A stretch of 9,694 nucleotides of DNA, taken from contig JABFSB010000013.1 in NCBI GenBank assembly GCA_013140875.1, positions 1 to 9,694 on the forward strand, in the 5' to 3' direction. The DNA is from Acidobacteriota bacterium. GTDB taxonomy: Bacteria; Acidobacteriota; Blastocatellia; Pyrinomonadales; Pyrinomonadaceae. Below the pieces are notes generated by a model. It was not told the DNA's origin and searched no databases. It was given only the letters and a program-made list of their open reading frames with translations. The translations under genes were made by a program, and so were the position numbers. Shown piece after piece: positions 5,812 through 9,694 of the stretch (position 1 is its first letter; each line of letters opens with the position of its first letter).

Positions 5812-7176
5812 ATGCCGGATATTTTATTAGTTATACTTGCAGTCGTTTTTGTACTTGGGATCGCGATCAACATCCACGAATTCGGCCACTTTATCGTGGC
5901 CAAGCTTTTCGGGATGCGGGTCGAGGCGTATTCGTTTTTCGGTTTGGGGCCGAGGATTTGGGGGTTTAAGGTCGGGCACACGGATTATCGCGTGTCGGCG
6001 ATCCCGCTTGGAGCGTATGTAAAGCTCTACGGCGACGAAGCCACCGCCGCGCTCGAAGGCGGCGAATCGGACGGCGAGAAGGTGCCGGATTCCGAGCTTT
6101 ATGAGCTTCGCCCGCGGTGGCAAAAGTTCCTGGTCATGCTCGGCGGGCCGTTCATGAACATTGTTCTGGCCCTTTCGATCCCTTTTACCGCAGCAATGAT
6201 CTATGGAGTTCCGGCGATTCCCGATCCGATAATTTCGTACGTAAGCCCGAACGGAGCCGCCGAAAAAGCCGGAATTCAAGCTGGCGACAAGATCGTCTCC
6301 TTTGAAAACGAAGATAATCCGACCTGGAGAAAGATCGAGACCGGCGCGGCAATTTCGCCGGAGAGACCCGTATCGCTCGTCGTCGAGCGCAACGGCCAGC
6401 GTCTGCCGCTTTCGATAACGCCGACAAAGACCGACCGCAAAGGCCAGGCTTTTGGCGATTTGGATATGCGCCCGGAGGTCGGGACCGAACAGGTTTTTGT
6501 CCGCAGCGTCGATGACGACTCGCCCGCAGCGGCGGCGGGAATGCAGGGCCAGGACCGCGTAATCGCTGTAAACGGCGAAAATGTTACCAACGTCGGCAAT
6601 TTCATGACTCTGGTGCAAAAAAATAAAGAGGCACCGCTTAAGATAACGGTCGAGCGAAACGGCGAGCGAAAAACGCTCGAGGCGACCGCCATCATGCAGG
6701 ACAGCGGCCAGGCTCGGATCGGCATCGGCCTTCGCGGCGTCCCGAGCAAGGTGCGTGAACCGGCCGGCGTCGGCGAATCGTTTAGCTTCGCCTTCAACTC
6801 GAATTACGAGATCATTGCGCTGACGGGCCGGGTTGTCGGCCAGCTTTTCAGCGGCCAGCGTGCCGTTAAGGACGCGGGACTCTCCGGACCGGTTGGCATT
6901 GTCCAGATCATTTCCAATGTGGTTAAAGAAGACGGCTTCGTCGGACTCTTTTCGATCCTGGCCGTAATCAGCCTGAACCTAGGCGTGTTCAACCTGCTGC
7001 CGATACCGCTGCTGGACGGCGGACAGATTTTGGTCCTTGGTATCGAGAAAGTGCTTTCATGGTTCGGCCGAACACTGTCGATGGCGTGGAAGGAGCGTAT
7101 CCAGCTTACCGGCCTGGCCGTGATCCTGCTGTTGATGGTGTTTACGCTGTTTTTGGATATATCGAAGTTTTTTTAA
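5812..7176 (+). CDS. rseP: RseP-like site-2 zinc metalloprotease with two PDZ domains
   Basis: RseP is an inner-membrane protease that cleaves transmembrane substrates, classically anti-sigma factors in the envelope stress response and leftover signal peptides. The 454-residue protein has an N-terminal membrane helix carrying the zinc motif HEFGH (22-26), with Glu23 catalytic. A second conserved segment, YSFFGLGPRI (40-49), follows. After GGPFMNIVLALSIPF (111-125, second helix) come two PDZ domains at about 138-205 and 222-295, then the GPVGI segment (359-363). The third zinc-ligand motif NLLPIPLLDGG (394-404) has Asp402, and a final helix lies at about 431-449. Length and order are standard. 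The ATG at 5812 leaves the first helix complete. Dxr and IspG flank it with Uma2 in between, a variant of the widespread dxr-rseP(-ispG) arrangement. Confidence 0.96.
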   Translation: MPDILLVILAVVFVLGIAINIHEFGHFIVAKLFGMRVEAYSFFGLGPRIWGFKVGHTDYRVSAIPLGAYVKLYGDEATAALEGGESDGEKVPDSELYELRPRWQKFLVMLGGPFMNIVLALSIPFTAAMIYGVPAIPDPIISYVSPNGAAEKAGIQAGDKIVSFENEDNPTWRKIETGAAISPERPVSLVVERNGQRLPLSITPTKTDRKGQAFGDLDMRPEVGTEQVFVRSVDDDSPAAAAGMQGQDRVIAVNGENVTNVGNFMTLVQKNKEAPLKITVERNGERKTLEATAIMQDSGQARIGIGLRGVPSKVREPAGVGESFSFAFNSNYEIIALTGRVVGQLFSGQRAVKDAGLSGPVGIVQIISNVVKEDGFVGLFSILAVISLNLGVFNLLPIPLLDGGQILVLGIEKVLSWFGRTLSMAWKERIQLTGLAVILLLMVFTLFLDISKFF

Positions 7177-7180
7177 AATT

Positions 7181-7255
7181 GCAGAGGCCTGCGCGTGAGC
7201 AAGGGCGTAATGTTCAACGCGTCGATTACGCCCTTGCTTACGCGCGGGCCTCTGC
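7181..7255 (+). repeat. 31-bp-stem hairpin between rseP and ispG
   Basis: The left arm (7181-7211) and right arm (7225-7255) match inversely at 29 of 31 positions around a 13-nt loop (7212-7224). Both differences become G.U pairs in plus-strand RNA, so a plus-strand transcript can pair along the entire stem. It begins 4 nt after the rseP stop and ends 12 nt before the ispG ATG, filling nearly all of the 91-bp gap. There is no U-run downstream, so it is not a typical intrinsic terminator. An mRNA processing, stability or translation control element, or a copy of a dispersed palindromic element, fits better. Confidence 0.88.
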
Positions 7256-7267
7256 ATTGCCGGATTT

Positions 7268-8377
7268 ATGAAACGAGTTTCAAAAGCAGTGATGGTTCGC
7301 GATGTGCAGATCGGCGGCGGTGCGCCGGTGGTTGTGCAGTCGATGACCAAGACGGACACGACCGATGTCGACGGCACGCTGCGGCAGATCGATGAAATGG
7401 TCGAGGCCGGGTGTGAGATCGTCCGCATCGCCGTGCCGGATGACGACGCGGCGGCCGCGATGTATGAGATACGTAAACGCACGACCGTGCCGATCGTCGC
7501 CGACATCCATTTCCACTACAAGCTCGCGTTAAAGGCTCTGGACGCCGGCATTGATAAATTAAGGATCAACCCAGGCAACATCGGCTCGATCGATCGCGTT
7601 CGCGAGGTCGTCCGTGCGGCCGAAGCCCAAAAGGTGCCGATCCGCATTGGCGTCAACGGCGGTTCGCTTGAAAAGGACCTGCTCAAAAAATACGGCTCGG
7701 CCACGCCCGAAGCGATGGTCGAGTCGGGAATGCGTCATGTCCGCATCCTTGAAGACCTTGGATTTACGAATACGATCATTTCTCTAAAGGCTTCGGACGT
7801 AAACCGAATGGTTGAGGCCTATCGCCTAATGGCAAAGCAGGTAGATTATCCACTTCACCTCGGCGTGACCGAGGCCGGAACGCCGTTTGGCGGAACGATC
7901 AAATCGGCGATCGGCCTGGGTGTTTTATTGCACGAAGGCATCGGCGATACGATCCGCGTCAGCTTAGCCGCCGAACCGCACGAAGAGGTCCGCGTCGGGT
8001 GGGAAATTCTAAAATCGCTTGAACTAAGAAAACGCGGCGTCACCGTCGTCGCCTGTCCGACTTGCGGCAGATTAGATATCGATAACTTCGTCGAGATCGT
8101 GACCGAGGTCGAACGCCGTCTCGCTCACGTCGAAGAACCGCTCCACCTTTCCATCATGGGCTGTGCCGTCAACGGCCCCGGCGAAGCGCACGATTCGCAG
8201 CTCGGCATAACCTTTGGCCGCAACGTCGGCATGATCTTCAAAGACGGCGTCCCCATGCGCCGCGTCTCGGGCGAGGACATCGTTGAAGAATTTGTTAAAG
8301 AAGTGGAGATTCTAAGAAAGGAAGGCTCCTCCGCAAAGTCGCTCGCCGACGACAAGCCGCTCGTTCAAATCTCATAA
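7268..8377 (+). CDS. ispG: 4-hydroxy-3-methylbut-2-enyl diphosphate synthase (IspG/GcpE)
   Basis: IspG is the [4Fe-4S] enzyme that reductively converts 2-C-methyl-D-erythritol 2,4-cyclodiphosphate to HMBPP, the penultimate step of the MEP pathway. The 369-residue product begins with the usual short lead and VQSMTKTDTTDVDGT (23-37). RINPGNIG (99-106) and PIRIGVNGGSLEKDLL (124-139) follow, as does the TIM-barrel segment LHLGVTEAG (196-204). The cluster ligands are Cys263 and Cys266 in ACPTCGR and Cys299 in MGCAVNGPGEA, and Glu306 in that last motif is the expected fourth ligand. All are present and the length is that of the bacterial single-domain form. No Shine-Dalgarno sequence precedes the ATG; instead the 31-bp hairpin ends 12 nt upstream. 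The stop is 3 nt from the next hairpin. Confidence 0.97.
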   Translation: MKRVSKAVMVRDVQIGGGAPVVVQSMTKTDTTDVDGTLRQIDEMVEAGCEIVRIAVPDDDAAAAMYEIRKRTTVPIVADIHFHYKLALKALDAGIDKLRINPGNIGSIDRVREVVRAAEAQKVPIRIGVNGGSLEKDLLKKYGSATPEAMVESGMRHVRILEDLGFTNTIISLKASDVNRMVEAYRLMAKQVDYPLHLGVTEAGTPFGGTIKSAIGLGVLLHEGIGDTIRVSLAAEPHEEVRVGWEILKSLELRKRGVTVVACPTCGRLDIDNFVEIVTEVERRLAHVEEPLHLSIMGCAVNGPGEAHDSQLGITFGRNVGMIFKDGVPMRRVSGEDIVEEFVKEVEILRKEGSSAKSLADDKPLVQIS

Positions 8378-8380
8378 GAG

Positions 8381-8453
8381 AATCGCCGCAAGAGGCACAA
8401 GAAGCGCAAAAAAGAGATTACTTTTGCATTTCTTGTACCTTTTTGCGGCGATT
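8381..8453. repeat. Inverted repeat with GCAAGA/GCACAAGA-type units between ispG and the DUF2752 gene
   Basis: The left arm (8381-8411) and right arm (8422-8453) pair inversely over about 31 bp with one 1-nt bulge and three mismatches; the loop is about 10 nt. The arms read AATCGCCGCAA, then a GGCACAAGAA or GGTACAAGAA unit, then a GCGCAAAA or ATGCAAAA unit, spaced about 9-10 bp. The element spans nearly the entire gap between two convergent stops (ispG 8377, DUF2752 8459). It is placed to end transcription from both sides, though it lacks a standard U-tract. Confidence 0.85.
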
Positions 8454-8458
8454 AATTC

Positions 8459-8893
8459 TTATGGATAAAGAAAAGTGAAAGGATAAAACGGCAGGTTCCG
8501 CGCCACGCCGAAGACAAGCACCAGTACCAAGGTCCCGAACAAAAATCCGGGCGAAGCCGACAATTTTACTAAGCCCTTTCCACGAACCGTGATCGAAACC
8601 AGCGTCGCGACCAAAAACAATAACGCCAAAGCAAAGAACGGGATCAGCGCGTTAAAATCGAGCGCCGTATAAAGATCGCCGTGGAACAAAGCATGAAACC
8701 CACGCGTCAGGCCGCAGCCGGGACAGGCAAAACCGGTCAGCGTATAAAGCGGACATACCGGGAAAAAATTGGCCTTGGTCGGATCGAAATACCAAACCAA
8801 TCCGCTTCCCGCCGCCAGAGCGGTCAACCCGCCTGCCGCGAGAATCCGGGCTGAGTTCGAATTCGTAGCAAAGTCACTGTGTAAAGCTTCCAC
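8459..8893 (-). CDS. DUF2752 family membrane protein
   Basis: This 144-residue protein carries the DUF2752 signature: FDPTKANFFPVCPLY (36-50), then LTGFACPGCGLTRGFHALFH (52-71) with Cys47, Cys57 and Cys60, then a GD...AL..N segment (72-81). Membrane helices are likely at about 17-35, 82-103 and 117-133. The function of the family is unknown; the CPGCG motif suggests metal or redox chemistry, but that is speculation. The start is a GTG at 8893; no in-frame ATG precedes the first helix, and no clear ribosome site is visible. It lies 17 bp downstream of the TonB-domain gene on the same strand, so the two probably form an operon and translation may depend on the upstream gene. Its stop is next to the hairpin shared with ispG. 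Confidence 0.87.
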   Translation of the reverse strand: MEALHSDFATNSNSARILAAGGLTALAAGSGLVWYFDPTKANFFPVCPLYTLTGFACPGCGLTRGFHALFHGDLYTALDFNALIPFFALALLFLVATLVSITVRGKGLVKLSASPGFLFGTLVLVLVFGVARNLPFYPFTFLYP

Positions 8894-8910
8894 AGAATCG
8901 ATCTTACTAT

Positions 8911-9654
8911 TTATTTGTCCTTATCGTCAGGTGGTCCGAAGTTGTAAACCAGTACACCCGACACTTTTACTGGAGTTCCGTCGAGCGTCGTTGGCGAAAA
9001 TTTCGCCGCCTTCGCGGCCTCGACGGCGGCAGCTCTCAGTAAAGGATGGCCTGATACAGCGTTCGCCGATTGAACCTCACCGGATTCGCCAATTACAACC
9101 TGAACGGTGACTGCTCCGCCAGCCCGAACCGCAAGTGCAGCCGGCGGATATTTCGGCAACGGTAAATCGGTCGCCTTGCCGTTCAGGACGCCGCCGCTAA
9201 TCCCTGTACCGGCGGTGCTTGCTGGCTGACCTTTCGCGGCAAAATTGTAAACGATAACCCCTTTGATTTTAACGGGTCCACCGTTGATCAGAGTCGGCGA
9301 GAACTTGGCCAATAGGGCTGCCTGTAGTGCCGCATCAGCGAGCACAGGATGAACCGCTTCATCCTCGACAACTTCGGTCTTGCCTTCCGAACGTTTAACC
9401 TTATCCGGCGATTCGTCCGCAATCTCGGCCGAGATAACATTGCCCGATTCGTCTATAACCACGTTCACGCGAACAACGCCTTCGATGTTCGCCGCTTTGG
9501 CTTCGTCAGAATAGACCGGCTTCGGCAGGCTAATGGCCTTGCCGTTGAGAACGCCTCCATTTATCACCCTGGGCAGTTCGTTCTGAGCAAAAACGAAAAC
9601 AGAAAGTGCCAAAACAAGAAACGGACTTAGTGCGATCGGCTTAAATCGTGTCAT
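8911..9654 (-). CDS. Secreted protein with two tandem TonB C-terminal domains
   Basis: This 247-residue protein has a signal peptide (hydrophobic core LSPFLVLALSVFVFA, cleavage near residue 23) and two TonB C-terminal-like domains, at about 32-139 and 153-239. Both begin with GGVLNGKA (33-40, 154-161), continue with LP.P.Y..(D/P)A, V.V.VVI.ESG.V and a KFSPT segment, and close with VKI or VKV followed by GV(I/L)VYNF. Copy 1 carries an extra charged stretch of about 20 residues (81-100). There is no proline-rich spacer and no membrane anchor other than the signal peptide, so this is not a classical TonB that powers outer-membrane receptors. A periplasmic scaffold or envelope protein is more likely. 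The ATG at 9654 is supported by AAGGAG (plus-strand 9663-9668) at 8-nt spacing. Confidence 0.88.
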   Translation of the reverse strand: MTRFKPIALSPFLVLALSVFVFAQNELPRVINGGVLNGKAISLPKPVYSDEAKAANIEGVVRVNVVIDESGNVISAEIADESPDKVKRSEGKTEVVEDEAVHPVLADAALQAALLAKFSPTLINGGPVKIKGVIVYNFAAKGQPASTAGTGISGGVLNGKATDLPLPKYPPAALAVRAGGAVTVQVVIGESGEVQSANAVSGHPLLRAAAVEAAKAAKFSPTTLDGTPVKVSGVLVYNFGPPDDKDK

Positions 9655-9694
9655 GATCGGTTCTCCTTTATTTGTGATGATAGCAGACTTTGCC

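Noticed and set aside
5827..6618. Long open frame (263 codons) on the minus strand
   Set aside because: It lies entirely antisense to rseP, whose motifs are all intact. The product is basic, low in recognisable structure and shows no family motif. Long antisense frames are common opposite genes with this codon bias.

Overview
The window looks like chromosomal core sequence from a Gram-negative bacterium with a moderately GC-rich genome. The best guess is the Acidobacteriota (Blastocatellia/Pyrinomonadales type). This rests on the combination of a long HisRS with an insertion like that of Bacteroidetes enzymes, a DUF1572 DinB-like protein, a Uma2 nuclease, a DUF2752 protein, a PagL-like outer-membrane enzyme and secreted proteins with stacked TonB C-terminal domains. 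The taxonomy is inference. No phage, IS, tRNA, rRNA or CRISPR was seen.

Layout. Positions 3-455 hold the 3' end of a PagL-like lipid A deacylase gene. A hairpin made of short repeats (488-537) follows. Then comes a tightly coupled plus-strand trio: hisS (546-1943), a secreted tyrosine/dual-specificity-type phosphatase (1940-2470) and a DUF1572/DinB-like protein (2467-3090), each joined to the next by an ATGA overlap. A second hairpin (3130-3219) separates this trio from a convergent small Arg-rich secreted protein (3272-3562, minus). A divergent gap leads into dxr (3774-4955), a Uma2 nuclease gene 1 bp downstream (4957-5727), rseP (5812-7176) and ispG (7268-8377). The last two genes, on the minus strand, are a DUF2752 membrane protein (8459-8893) and, upstream of it, a secreted protein with two TonB C-terminal domains (8911-9654).

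How the genes fit together. Dxr and IspG are the second and a penultimate enzyme of the MEP isoprenoid pathway, and RseP is the site-2 protease of envelope stress signalling. Linkage of dxr, rseP and ispG is common in bacteria. Here a Uma2 gene sits inside that cluster. An 18-bp perfect palindrome followed by a TATAAT box lies just ahead of rseP, which suggests a separately controlled and perhaps leaderless transcript.

The most unusual feature is a set of inverted-repeat elements. Four of them (488-537, 766-845, 3130-3219, 8381-8453) differ in sequence but share one design: each arm is a run of short direct repeats with a period of about 7-11 bp, and the arms are inverted relative to each other. 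One of the four lies in frame inside hisS and encodes about 27 residues of the HisRS catalytic domain. A fifth element (7181-7255) is a 31-bp stem without obvious internal periodicity. Its only two imperfections become G.U pairs in the plus-strand RNA.
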